Source of the DNA: an uncultured Eubacteriales bacterium
GTDB taxonomy: Bacteria > Bacillota > Clostridia > Oscillospirales > Oscillospiraceae
DNA length: 64,000 nucleotides
Assembly (NCBI GenBank): GCA_900549545.1
Contig: URPA01000006.1
Coordinates: 3,048 to 67,047 of the forward strand
Reading direction: 5' to 3'
Under the pieces are notes generated by a model. That model had not been told where the DNA came from, made no database searches, and worked only from the letters and a program-made list of their open reading frames with translations. Position numbers and translations under genes: made by a program. Below are positions 32,749-41,278 of this stretch, piece after piece (the first letter of the stretch is position 1; every line of letters starts with the position of its first letter).

Positions 32749-35124
32749 CTATTCCTTAGTCATGTACTGCGCGGCGGCACGGAGCATGAATTTCTTCTTC
32801 ACGCCGCCGTCAAATTCAATTTCCACAAAATAATCCCCGCCCATGGGCCTCATGCTGAGAATAACTCCCGAGCCGAACACCTTGTGTTTTATCCTGTTCC
32901 CGGCGGCGTAATCCGTCTTTACAGGGGCGGGTTGAGCCTTCGGCTCGCTGGGTGACGGGCCGTTGTATACCGCTTTTCTGACGGAGGCGTAATCCTCACG
33001 GCCATAATTCACAGTGCGGTCATTGTATGAATACCCTCGGGGGATGTTCTTGCCGTTGATGTCGCTGTCCGGTATCTCGTCAACAAAGCGGGAGACGCGG
33101 TTGGAGGTCGTGCGCCCAAAGAGCATGCGCTGCCGCGCGCAAACAAGGTAAAGCTGCTCCATCGCGCGGGTTATAGCCACATAGCAAAGCCTGCGCTCCT
33201 CCTCCATCTCCTCAGGCTCGCCAATCGCGCGAAGTCCCGGGAAGATGCTCTCCTCCATGCCGACGATGAACACTGTCGGAAACTCCAAACCCTTCGCGCT
33301 GTGCATAGTCATCAGCACAACGCAGTCACTCTCCGCGTCATAGCTGTCCATGTCGCTGTATAGGGCGACGTTTGCAAGATACCCGTCAAGCGTCGTGTCG
33401 CCCGTCTCGTTCATGTAGCTTATAATGCTGCTCTTGAGCTCCTGCACGTTCTCGGCGCGCGCTACGTCCTTGGGGTCTGTGGAGCTTTGCAGGGCGAGAA
33501 GATACCCGGTCTTTTCCAGCACCTCATCATAAAGCGCGTCGGGGCTGTTATTTTCGGCAAAGGAGCGCAGCTCCTTTATCATGCTCGCAAACTGCCGCAT
33601 CCGCAGGGCTGGGCGGGAGAGCTCAGGGTAATTATCCGCATGGTCGATAATTTCAAACAGGCTGCACCCGCGCTCAGAGGCGAGCTGCTGGGCAAGCTCA
33701 ACACTTCTTGCGCCGATGCCGCGCACCGGGGTGTTGATTATCCGCACAAGGCGCAAATCGTCAGAGGGCGCTGCGATAACGCAGAGGTAGGAGAGAATGT
33801 CCTTAATCTCGGCATGGTCAAAGAAGCGGTTGCCGCCGACCACGCGGTAGGGGATGCCGCTGCGCTTGAAGGCAAATTCAAGCTGACTCGCCTGCGCGTT
33901 CATGCGGTAGAGCACCGCAAAATCCCGGAAGTTCTGCCCGTGGCTGCGCCCGTCCATAATGGCGTAGGCCACATACTGCGCCTCGTCATGCTCGTTATCG
34001 GCCACATACAGCTCAAGCTTGTTGCCGCCGCCCTTCTTTGTCCAGAGCTCCTTGCCCTTGCGGCCGAGGTTATTGCGGATAACGGCGTTGGCAGCATCCA
34101 GAATATGGCCGGTGCTGCGGTAATTCTGCTCAAGGCGGATGGTGCGGCAGCCCTCAAACTGGCGCTCGAAGGAGAGAATGTTCTCAATCGTCGCCCCGCG
34201 AAACTTGTATATGCTCTGGTCATCGTCGCCCACGACGCAGATATTGCCGTGCCCTCCGGCTAAAAGGGCCGCAAGCAGGTATTGCAGATGGCTCGTGTCC
34301 TGATACTCGTCAATGAGCACATAGCGAAAGCGCCGCTGCCAATATCCGCGCACATCCTCCTCCCGCTCGAGCAGGAGAACGGTATTGAAGATAAGATCGT
34401 CGAAATCCATGGCGTTTGCCGCGAAAAGCCGCCGGAAATACTCGCTGTAAACCTCGCCGATCTTCGTCCGGCGCATTTCGCTCGAAGCGCGGGCGTTGAA
34501 GAGATAGTCCTCTGCCGTCATGCGAGAATCCTTCGCGCGGCTTATCTCCGATAAAAGCGCCTTTGGCGGATAGCTCTTATCGTCAAGGTCCATATCCTTT
34601 ATTATGCGCTTGATAAGACTCAGACTGTCGGAGGTGTCATATATCGTGAAGCTCCCGGAGTAGCCAAGACGCTCCGCGTCCCGGCGCAGGATGCGCACGC
34701 AGGCGGAGTGAAAGGTGCAGGCCCAGATGTCATTTGCCTCGGCACCCAGCATACGGCCAAGACGGTCCTTCAGCTCGTCCGCCGCCTTGTTTGTAAAGGT
34801 GATGGCGAGTATCCGCCACGGCTCAACAGGCTGGAGCGGCGCGATAGCGCGGGCAGCGTCTCCACCCGCTTGCAGGATTTTAAGCTGCTCCTCATCGGCA
34901 TTGGGCGGAAGCTCATTACTGTCAGAGGCTCTGCCGTAGCGCAGGAGGTTGGCGATGCGGTTTATTAAGACCGTGGTCTTACCGCTGCCGGCCCCGGCGA
35001 GGATGAGCAGGGCGCCCTCCGTGCAGAGCACGGCCTCCTGCTGCATGGGATTGAGCGCGGCAAAATCGGCGCGAATAACCTCGCGCCTTGCCGTTATGTA
35101 GTTTTTTTCAAATTCAGTCATCAT
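32749..35124 (-). CDS. pcrA: ATP-dependent DNA helicase PcrA/UvrD
   Basis: 791-aa superfamily 1A 3'-5' helicase acting in repair, rolling-circle replication and removal of RecA filaments. Helicase motifs in order: Q motif LNPMQQEAV, Walker A LAGAGSGKT (about residues 41-49), Ia TFTNKAADELK, II LIDEYQDTS, III VGDDDQSIYKFRGA, IV LEQNYRST, V MTMHSAKGLEFP, VI LCYVAITRA. The C-terminal tail (about 725-791) has the PcrA-type tudor-like fold KVFGSGVILSM. Unusually there is no Shine-Dalgarno sequence, and a good -10 box ends only 7 nt before the ATG, suggesting a leaderless mRNA. Confidence 0.95.
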   Translation of the reverse strand: MMTEFEKNYITARREVIRADFAALNPMQQEAVLCTEGALLILAGAGSGKTTVLINRIANLLRYGRASDSNELPPNADEEQLKILQAGGDAARAIAPLQPVEPWRILAITFTNKAADELKDRLGRMLGAEANDIWACTFHSACVRILRRDAERLGYSGSFTIYDTSDSLSLIKRIIKDMDLDDKSYPPKALLSEISRAKDSRMTAEDYLFNARASSEMRRTKIGEVYSEYFRRLFAANAMDFDDLIFNTVLLLEREEDVRGYWQRRFRYVLIDEYQDTSHLQYLLAALLAGGHGNICVVGDDDQSIYKFRGATIENILSFERQFEGCRTIRLEQNYRSTGHILDAANAVIRNNLGRKGKELWTKKGGGNKLELYVADNEHDEAQYVAYAIMDGRSHGQNFRDFAVLYRMNAQASQLEFAFKRSGIPYRVVGGNRFFDHAEIKDILSYLCVIAAPSDDLRLVRIINTPVRGIGARSVELAQQLASERGCSLFEIIDHADNYPELSRPALRMRQFASMIKELRSFAENNSPDALYDEVLEKTGYLLALQSSTDPKDVARAENVQELKSSIISYMNETGDTTLDGYLANVALYSDMDSYDAESDCVVLMTMHSAKGLEFPTVFIVGMEESIFPGLRAIGEPEEMEEERRLCYVAITRAMEQLYLVCARQRMLFGRTTSNRVSRFVDEIPDSDINGKNIPRGYSYNDRTVNYGREDYASVRKAVYNGPSPSEPKAQPAPVKTDYAAGNRIKHKVFGSGVILSMRPMGGDYFVEIEFDGGVKKKFMLRAAAQYMTKE

Positions 35125-35131
35125 AGGAGAA

Positions 35132-35160
35132 ATTCTACCATATTAAGGCTTGTTTAACAA
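35132..35160 (-). promoter_or_regulatory. pcrA promoter placed for a leaderless transcript
   Basis: On the minus strand TTGTTA (35155-35160), a 17-nt spacer and TAGAAT (35132-35137). The ATG begins 7 nt after the -10, at the expected transcription start. The 7 nt in between (TTCTCCT) are pyrimidine-rich and cannot serve as a ribosome binding site. Confidence 0.6.
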
Positions 35161-35172
35161 GGGAAAAATCGG

Positions 35173-35201
35173 TTGAAAAAATATGGCGCGGGTGATATGC
35201 T
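35173..35201 (+). promoter_or_regulatory. promoter of the response regulator/ABC module
   Basis: TTGAAA (35173-35178), 17 nt, TATGCT (35196-35201), upstream of the regulator's AAAGGAG and back-to-back with the pcrA promoter. Confidence 0.6.
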
Positions 35202-35225
35202 TTTGTGCATAAAGGAGCATAAACA

Positions 35226-35876
35226 ATGAAAACAATTGCTGTAATTGATGATGATATTTATATCGGCGACCTGCTTGAGGAGCTGCTGACAGCCGAGGGC
35301 TACGCCGTTATCCGCGCATATTCGGGTACTGAGGCACTGCTCATGCTTGAAAAGCGGCACGCTGACCTTGTGCTGCTGGATCTGATGCTGCCGGGCCTCA
35401 GCGGGGAGCAGGTGATGGAGAAGCTCTCCGGGACGCCGGTCATTGTCCTCTCCGCCAAGGCGGGGACGGATGACAAGGTGAAGCTCCTGCTCTCCGGCGC
35501 GCAGGACTATGTGACAAAGCCCTTTGACAACCGGGAGCTTTTAGCGCGCATAGCCGTGCAGCTGCGCGAGGAGAAAAGCCGCGACTGCCTGAGCTTCGGG
35601 GCGTTGAGCCTTGACAGCCGCTCGCACGAGGTGACGGTCGGCACTCAGCCCCTGCGCCTTACCCGCACGGAGTACGCCATTTTGAAGCTGCTGATGGAAA
35701 AGCCCGGACAGGTCGTGGCGAAGGGCGCGATTCTTGAGGGCATATTTGAGGACACGCCCGACTGCACCGAGAGCTCGCTTAAGATACACATCAGCAACCT
35801 GCGCAAAAAGCTCCGCGACGCCGGGGCGGGGGAAAGCATTGAGGCCGTGTGGGGGATAGGGTTTCGTCTTAACTGA
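35226..35876 (+). CDS. OmpR-type response regulator of a BcrA-type ABC module
   Basis: 216-aa regulator with acidic pocket DDD at 8-10, phosphoacceptor Asp52 in LVLLDLMLP, and Lys in VTKPFDNRELLARI. A winged helix spans about 125-215 (VVAKGAILEGIFEDTPDCTESSLKIHISNLRKKLRDAG). AAAGGAG lies upstream of the ATG. The downstream order of ABC ATPase, permease and kinase is typical of systems that detect and expel peptide antibiotics. Phased CTTTAC repeats begin right after its stop and are candidate binding sites. Confidence 0.92.
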   Translation: MKTIAVIDDDIYIGDLLEELLTAEGYAVIRAYSGTEALLMLEKRHADLVLLDLMLPGLSGEQVMEKLSGTPVIVLSAKAGTDDKVKLLLSGAQDYVTKPFDNRELLARIAVQLREEKSRDCLSFGALSLDSRSHEVTVGTQPLRLTRTEYAILKLLMEKPGQVVAKGAILEGIFEDTPDCTESSLKIHISNLRKKLRDAGAGESIEAVWGIGFRLN

Positions 35877-35878
35877 AT

Positions 35879-35938
35879 CTTTACTGTTTCCTTTACCGCT
35901 GCCTTTACCCCAAAGTGATAGGCTTTACCCGTAAGGAG
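35879..35938 (+). repeat. phased CTTTAC repeats in front of the ABC gene
   Basis: CTTTAC begins at 35879, 35891 and 35903, exactly 12 bp apart, and again at 35933. They fill the 73-bp gap between the regulator and the ABC ATPase gene and end just before its AAGGAGG. OmpR-type regulators often bind tandem hexamers spaced by about one helical turn. Confidence 0.55.
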
Positions 35939-35949
35939 GTAATGCTATT

Positions 35950-36858
35950 ATGTACGCATTGGAAACTGAAAAACTTTCAAAGAGCTACGGCCGCTTCAAG
36001 GCTCTTGACGGACTGGATGCCCATGTGCCGCAGGGGGCGATATACGGCCTCGTGGGTAAAAACGGCGCGGGGAAAACCACGCTTATCCGCATAATCTGCG
36101 GCCTGCAAAGCCCCACCTCGGGCGGCTTTTCGATCTACGGTGTGCCCTCAGCAGGGCGGGTAAACAGCGCCCGCACCCGCATCGGCGCAGTGGTGGAGAC
36201 GCCGTCCATCTATTCGGACATGAGCGCGCGGGACAACCTGCGCATGCAGTACAGGGTGCTCGGCCTGCCGTCCGAGGCGGATATCGAAAGGCTCCTTAAG
36301 CTTGTCGGCCTTTCGGATACCGGCAGAAAAAAGGCGGGGCATTTCTCCCTCGGCATGCGCCAGCGGCTCGGCATAGCCGTGGCCCTCGCGGGTAGCCCCG
36401 ATTTGCTGATTCTTGATGAGCCGATAAACGGCCTTGACCCGCAGGGCATAATCGAGATTCGCGAGCTTATTTTGAAGCTCAACCGCGAGCTTGGCATCAC
36501 GGTTCTGGTATCCAGCCACAATCTGGACGAGCTCTCCCGCATCGCGACGCATTATGGCTTTATAAACGAGGGGCGCACCGTGCGCGAGATAAGCAGGCAG
36601 GAGCTTGACAAGGCCTGCCGCAGGTGCATGCGCCTTGTGGTAAGAAACATGCCGGCCCTCTGCAAGGTGCTCGATGAGAGCGGCCTTGACTATATGGTCG
36701 CGTCCCCGTCTGAGGCGGAGGTATACGGGCAGATAAGCATCTCTCGCCTTGCCGCCGCCATGACCGAGGCCGGGGGCGAGCTTATCGCCGTGCAGGAGTC
36801 AGAGGAGAGCCTTGAGAGCTACTATATGAACCTGATGGGAGGTGCGGCAAATGGCTAA
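35950..36858 (+). CDS. ABC transporter ATP-binding protein, BcrA type
   Basis: 302-aa ATPase with Walker A GKNGAGKTT near residues 38-46, the signature FSLGMRQRLGIA, Walker B LLILDEPINGLDPQG and the H-loop SSHNLDEL. A C-terminal regulatory part of about 95 residues follows, as in BcrA/NisF-type exporters that protect cells from bacitracin or lantibiotics. AAGGAGG precedes the ATG. The permease gene overlaps its end by 8 nt. The substrate is inferred from context only. Confidence 0.9.
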   Translation: MYALETEKLSKSYGRFKALDGLDAHVPQGAIYGLVGKNGAGKTTLIRIICGLQSPTSGGFSIYGVPSAGRVNSARTRIGAVVETPSIYSDMSARDNLRMQYRVLGLPSEADIERLLKLVGLSDTGRKKAGHFSLGMRQRLGIAVALAGSPDLLILDEPINGLDPQGIIEIRELILKLNRELGITVLVSSHNLDELSRIATHYGFINEGRTVREISRQELDKACRRCMRLVVRNMPALCKVLDESGLDYMVASPSEAEVYGQISISRLAAAMTEAGGELIAVQESEESLESYYMNLMGGAANG

Positions 36859-37678
36859 GCTGATTTCCGCCGGCCTCCTGCGCCTGAGAAAATGCGCCGT
36901 GTTTTACATCACCTGTGCCGCCGCTGCCGCAATATGCTGCGCCCTGGTATACAGCCATCTTGGCGATTATGAGGATTATTCGGCTTCCCTGCGGCTCTGC
37001 CTTTTTGACCATGTGCCGCTTATCGGGCTTATCTGCTCGGTGTTCATCGGCCTGATGCTCGGTGCGGAATACAGCGACGGGACGATGCGAAACAAAATTA
37101 TCGTCGGCCATAAGCGCGTGAACGTGTATCTCTCGTATGTCATTGTCTCCGCAATCGGGGCGGTTATCGTGTCCGCTCTCTGCCTGACTGTTACTGTTAT
37201 TCTGGGGCTTACGCTGTATAAGAGCATCGGCATGAGCGTAGGCGCTTGCCTGTGGATGTGCTTTTGTGAGATGATGATCGCCGCGGCCTCCGCCTCCGCC
37301 GCCGCGCTGGTGGCGGCCTGCACGAAAAGCCGCTCCATCACCGCGGTGATGTGCATAATTGTGTTTTTAGGGCTGTTGTTTCTGGGCTCATACATCAATG
37401 GCCGCCTTGAGGAGCCGGAATTTATCGACTACTATATGATGACGAGTGAGAACGGCATGCCGATGGAGGTCGAGACGGCGCCCAATCCCCGCTATGTCTC
37501 CGGCACCGAAAGAACGGCGCTCGAGCTTATCTGCGAGTTTGACCCGGCGGGGCAGTCGGTTTTGATGTCGAACTTTTCGGCCACACACCCGGAGCGCCTG
37601 CCGCTGATGAGCCTGCTGTTCATCATAACAACCACCGCCGCAGGATGTGTGGTATTCAAAAAGAAGGATCTGGTGTAA
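36851..37678 (+). CDS. ABC-2-type permease, partner of the BcrA-like ATPase
   Basis: 275-aa integral membrane protein with about six hydrophobic segments; an extracytoplasmic loop (about 185-240) precedes the last span. I chose the ATG at 36851 because GGGAGGTG precedes it; an in-frame GTG three codons earlier lies within that ribosome binding site. It overlaps the ATPase gene and abuts the kinase gene directly (TAA then ATG). No sequence motif identifies the substrate. Confidence 0.85.
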   Translation: MAKLISAGLLRLRKCAVFYITCAAAAAICCALVYSHLGDYEDYSASLRLCLFDHVPLIGLICSVFIGLMLGAEYSDGTMRNKIIVGHKRVNVYLSYVIVSAIGAVIVSALCLTVTVILGLTLYKSIGMSVGACLWMCFCEMMIAAASASAAALVAACTKSRSITAVMCIIVFLGLLFLGSYINGRLEEPEFIDYYMMTSENGMPMEVETAPNPRYVSGTERTALELICEFDPAGQSVLMSNFSATHPERLPLMSLLFIITTTAAGCVVFKKKDLV

Positions 37679-38566
37679 ATGATAATCTGTCTGGGCGCGG
37701 CGCTTTTGGTGATAATCGCGCTGCTTATAAAGCTGCATCTTATCCACAGGGCGGCGGAGGAAATATCCACCGCCGTGAGGGATATCCGCGCCCAGGGCTC
37801 AAACGGCATCATCGGCATATCCAGCCGGGACAGGCAGATGCGCGCGCTGGCCGCAACGCTCAATGGCGAGCTGCGTGAAATGAACGCTCTGCGCATAAAA
37901 TATGAGCAGGGAGACATGGAGCTAAAGCACGCCATCACAGGCGTTTCCCACGACCTGCGCACGCCGCTGACCGCCATCGCGGGCTACATTGACCTTTTGG
38001 AGCGGGAGACTGACCCCGAAAAGCAGGCGCGGTATATCTCCATTATAAAAAACCGCACCGAGGCCCTGCGAAAGCTCAGCGAGGAGCTGCTCGATTACTC
38101 TGTCAGCGCCTCCCATGAGCAGAGCCTTGAGCTGCGCCCAATGGCGATAAACCGCGTGCTGGAGGAGAGCCTCGCATCGTTCTATCAGGCCTTCTCTGAC
38201 AGAAAAATTGTGCCGCGGGCGAGCATCCCGGAGGAGCCGGTTATCTGCCTTGCAGAGCCGCAGGCGCTTGGCCGTGTGCTGGGCAACGTCCTCTCCAACG
38301 CCGCCAAGTACAGCGACGGGGATTTATCCGTTACGCTCACTCCGGACGGCGAGATAGAGATTGAAAACAGCGCAAGCGCTCTTGACAGCGTGCAGGTGGA
38401 AAAGCTCTTCGACCGGTTTTACACCGTCGAAAACGCCCGCGGCTCAACAGGTCTTGGCCTGAGCATAGCCAAAACCCTCACCGAGCGCATGGGCGGCAAA
38501 ATCGACGCGCAGTACCGCGCCGGGTGGCTTCATATCTTAATAAAACTTAAAAAAGAAACAAAATAG
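37679..38566 (+). CDS. sensor histidine kinase with minimal input region
   Basis: 295-aa kinase with a single N-terminal membrane segment (about 2-22) and no extracytoplasmic domain. His91 lies in GVSHDLRTPLTAIAGYIDLL, and the ATPase domain contains VLGNVLSNAAKYS and GSTGLGLSIAKTL. Kinases of this kind usually sense through the partner ABC permease, as in BceS-like systems, which fits its position immediately after the permease. Confidence 0.9.
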   Translation: MIICLGAALLVIIALLIKLHLIHRAAEEISTAVRDIRAQGSNGIIGISSRDRQMRALAATLNGELREMNALRIKYEQGDMELKHAITGVSHDLRTPLTAIAGYIDLLERETDPEKQARYISIIKNRTEALRKLSEELLDYSVSASHEQSLELRPMAINRVLEESLASFYQAFSDRKIVPRASIPEEPVICLAEPQALGRVLGNVLSNAAKYSDGDLSVTLTPDGEIEIENSASALDSVQVEKLFDRFYTVENARGSTGLGLSIAKTLTERMGGKIDAQYRAGWLHILIKLKKETK

Positions 38567-38587
38567 AAACAAAAGTGCAAAAATATA

Positions 38588-38617
38588 TTGACAAGATGTC
38601 GGATTCTGCGGTATTAT
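38588..38617 (+). promoter_or_regulatory. promoter of the GH25 gene
   Basis: Consensus TTGACA (38588-38593), 18-nt spacer, TATTAT (38612-38617), about 57 nt upstream of the start codon. Confidence 0.7.
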
Positions 38618-38674
38618 GTCGATAGTCTAAGAAGTAGTATAGCGGAATCATTATACCCTAAGGAGCATCTTATC

Positions 38675-40450
38675 ATGAAAGAATTTTTCCAGAAGCTGCT
38701 TGCGGCTATCAAGAACGAGCGTATTGAGAAGGCGCTGGTCATTGCGCTGCCCTGCGTGGCGGTGCTTGTCTGTGCGCTGATCCTTGCGCCTCAGATAAGC
38801 GCGATGAGTAATCACGGCGCCGCGAACCAGCCCAACGATGTTGTTATTGAGACACCCAACCCCTCCGCGGCGCTGCCCAGCGAGAGCGGCAATCCCACTG
38901 TTGGGACGCCGCCTGTCGCGACTGTGCCCGTGGTGTCTGCAAGCCCCAGCCCCAGTGCTTCGCCCAGCCCCAGCCCCAGCGGCAACAACGGCAATAATGG
39001 CGGCACAAGCGGCAGTACCATATCTACCCAGCTCAGGGCCGACGCGGGCACGGATGACCTCTATATCACCGTGTGCGATTCCAAGGGCAACGCTATAACC
39101 GGCAAGACCCTGACTCTCAATGTCAAGTATCCCGACGGGAACACATATTCCTTCAAGACCGACAGCGAGGGTGACTGCTATCTTGTTCGCCTCGAGGCCG
39201 GTGAGTACACTGTGTCCATGAAGGCTCAGAGCGGTTACGGTGCCGCCTCTGCCATCAAACGTACCGTTACCGGCAGTGTTGAGTATCTGCCCATTGAAGA
39301 TATTGAGGCAGTGGTTGAGGTTGTGGACGCATCTGATGTCACCAGCCAGATTAAGCCTGATAACAGCGGCAGCGCTCCAACCGGCGGCATTATAGAAGAG
39401 ATTACCACTCCTCCTGAGGTCAGCACCGGCGACCCCGTCCTTGACGCCAACGGCAACCCCACCTATACATATTCCTTCAAGACCGGCCCCAACGGCTATC
39501 TGCTTTATAAGGGCAGCAGCGAGGAGAGCGGTGTTATCCCTGTTGACGAGGGCTACGGCGTGGTTTACGGTCTGGTGTTTGTTCCCGATGAAAACGGAAA
39601 TAGCATCGACAAGGCCACAGGCAGACGCGGCTACTATGACACTATCAGCATTATAAACGCCGACAACACCCCGGTTGACGATTATGAGATTGTCGCAACT
39701 CCCATCCTCGGCGGCTCCGAAAAGGGCGGCTGGAGAACGGAGAACGGCAAGACCTATTATCTCGACTCTAACGGCAATAAGGTCACCGGCCTCAAGCGCA
39801 TTGACGGGGAGCTGTTCTTCTTTGACGCAAACGGCACCAGAGCAAGCGCTGTGGGTATTGACGTCTCCTTCTATAATGAGGACATCAACTGGAGCGCCGT
39901 GAAGGCTCAGGGCATAGACTATGCCATTATCCGCCTCGGCGGCCGCACATGGCGCGACGGTACGCTCTACCGTGACGACAGAGTTGACGAGTACATCAAG
40001 GGCGCGAAGAACGCCGGAATAAAGATCGGCGCGTATTTCTACTCCACCGCCATAACCGAGCAGGAAGCGGTTGAGGAGGCAAGCCTTGCGATCAGCATCC
40101 TTGACGGTGCGTCTCTCGACTACCCGCTCTACTACGATGTTGAGCGCTCCGGCATCTATCCTGATGCCCGCCACGATAAGCTCTCCGCTGCCCAGCGCGG
40201 TAAGATAGCCGTTGCCTTCTGCGAGACCGTTGCCGCCGGCGGCTACACCCCCGGTGTCTACTCCAACCAGAACTTCCTCAAGAACGAGATCGACTTTGAC
40301 GCCATTGATGATTACTCCATCTGGCTTGCAAGCTATACCCGCGATTTTGCCTTCCCCAACTTCAACAGGAACTACAACATGTGGCAGTTTACCGACAGGG
40401 GACAGGTCAACGGCATCAGCGGCGACGTTGATATGAACGTAATATTCTAA
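38675..40450 (+). CDS. membrane-anchored GH25 muramidase with cell-wall-binding repeats
   Basis: 591-aa surface protein. The cytosolic N-terminus and one membrane helix (about 20-42) are followed by a Ser/Pro/Gly/Asn-rich linker (about 90-120). Beta-rich segments come next (about 120-350), including a Cna-B-like GKTLTLNVKYPDGNTYSFKTDSEG. Two choline-binding-type repeats (about 375-415, GGWRTENGKTYYLDSNGNKVTG) precede the GH25 domain from about 418 to the end, which starts GIDVSFYNEDINW and contains YYDVE. GH25 enzymes cut the MurNAc-GlcNAc bond of peptidoglycan. The ATG follows TAAGGAG; an upstream frame extension lacks a ribosome binding site. Confidence 0.9.
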   Translation: MKEFFQKLLAAIKNERIEKALVIALPCVAVLVCALILAPQISAMSNHGAANQPNDVVIETPNPSAALPSESGNPTVGTPPVATVPVVSASPSPSASPSPSPSGNNGNNGGTSGSTISTQLRADAGTDDLYITVCDSKGNAITGKTLTLNVKYPDGNTYSFKTDSEGDCYLVRLEAGEYTVSMKAQSGYGAASAIKRTVTGSVEYLPIEDIEAVVEVVDASDVTSQIKPDNSGSAPTGGIIEEITTPPEVSTGDPVLDANGNPTYTYSFKTGPNGYLLYKGSSEESGVIPVDEGYGVVYGLVFVPDENGNSIDKATGRRGYYDTISIINADNTPVDDYEIVATPILGGSEKGGWRTENGKTYYLDSNGNKVTGLKRIDGELFFFDANGTRASAVGIDVSFYNEDINWSAVKAQGIDYAIIRLGGRTWRDGTLYRDDRVDEYIKGAKNAGIKIGAYFYSTAITEQEAVEEASLAISILDGASLDYPLYYDVERSGIYPDARHDKLSAAQRGKIAVAFCETVAAGGYTPGVYSNQNFLKNEIDFDAIDDYSIWLASYTRDFAFPNFNRNYNMWQFTDRGQVNGISGDVDMNVIF

Positions 40451-40455
40451 AAATT

Positions 40456-40487
40456 AAAGCCCGTGAGCATCAGCTCACGGGCTTTTT
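40456..40487 (+). terminator. terminator of the GH25 gene
   Basis: 13-bp stem 40456-40468/40473-40485 with loop ATCA and a T5 run. Confidence 0.9.
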
Positions 40488-40498
40488 AATATGACAAG

Positions 40499-40519
40499 CT
40501 CCCCGGCGCAGCCGGGGAG
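40499..40519 (-). terminator. probable terminator of the ABC importer operon
   Basis: CTCCCCGGC/GCCGGGGAG stem with a 3-nt loop just after the ATPase gene; the minus-strand T tract is poor (CTTGTCAT). The second hairpin at 40456-40485 may help. Confidence 0.6.
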
Positions 40520-40525
40520 TTAGTT

Positions 40526-41278
40526 TTAATCTACCAAAACCATGCTGTGGCCGTGGACATCTACGACCTCGGCGTCAACATTATATACATCCTTGAGTGC
40601 CTGCCGGTCAATTATCTCCTTGCCGCCGAAGCGGTACACCTGCCCGCCGCTGAGCAGGAGAAAACGGCTGCAAAAGCGCAGCGCAAGGTTCAAATCATGG
40701 ATAACAACAATCGCTGTTATGCCCTGCTGACTGCATATATCGCGCACCATCTGGAGCACAAGATATTGATTCTGGATATCCAGCGCGCTTGTTGGCTCAT
40801 CCAACAGAAGAATCTTAGGCTGCTGGGCGAGGGCCCGGGCGAGCATGACCTTCTGCTTTTCGCCTCCGGAGAGTGTGCTCAGAAAGCGGCCGCGCAGATG
40901 AGAGATGCCAAGCTCATCCATCGCCATGTGGACAATTTCATGGTCCTGCTCGGTAAAGCTCCACTGCATGTATGGCTTGCGGCCAAGCATTACAATATCG
41001 TGCACCGTCATCTGTGTGCCGGGTACGCTCTGTGCCACAAAGGCCATGCGCTGGGCAATCTGCCTGCCGGAGAGAGTCAAAACATCCTCTCCGTCCATGA
41101 GCACCCGACCGGAATCCGGCGTCAGTATTTTATTAAAGCACTTGAGCATCGTGCTCTTACCCGCGCCGTTGTTGCCCAGAATGGCCATGAACTGCCCATC
41201 TTCAACCGTAAAGCTCAGGTTTTTAAGCACTTCGGGGCCGTTTTTGTAGTGATAGCTCAGGTTTTCAACGCTCAGCAT
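40526..41278 (-). CDS. ABC importer ATP-binding protein (FecE/BtuD type)
   Basis: 250-aa ATPase with Walker A GNNGAGKST (about residues 35-43), signature LSGGEKQKVMLARALAQ, Walker B LLLDEPTSALD and H-loop IHDLN, the pattern of iron-siderophore, heme and cobalamin importers. It is the last gene of a three-gene unit; its start overlaps the permease stop by 7 nt. Confidence 0.93.
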   Translation of the reverse strand: MLSVENLSYHYKNGPEVLKNLSFTVEDGQFMAILGNNGAGKSTMLKCFNKILTPDSGRVLMDGEDVLTLSGRQIAQRMAFVAQSVPGTQMTVHDIVMLGRKPYMQWSFTEQDHEIVHMAMDELGISHLRGRFLSTLSGGEKQKVMLARALAQQPKILLLDEPTSALDIQNQYLVLQMVRDICSQQGITAIVVIHDLNLALRFCSRFLLLSGGQVYRFGGKEIIDRQALKDVYNVDAEVVDVHGHSMVLVD

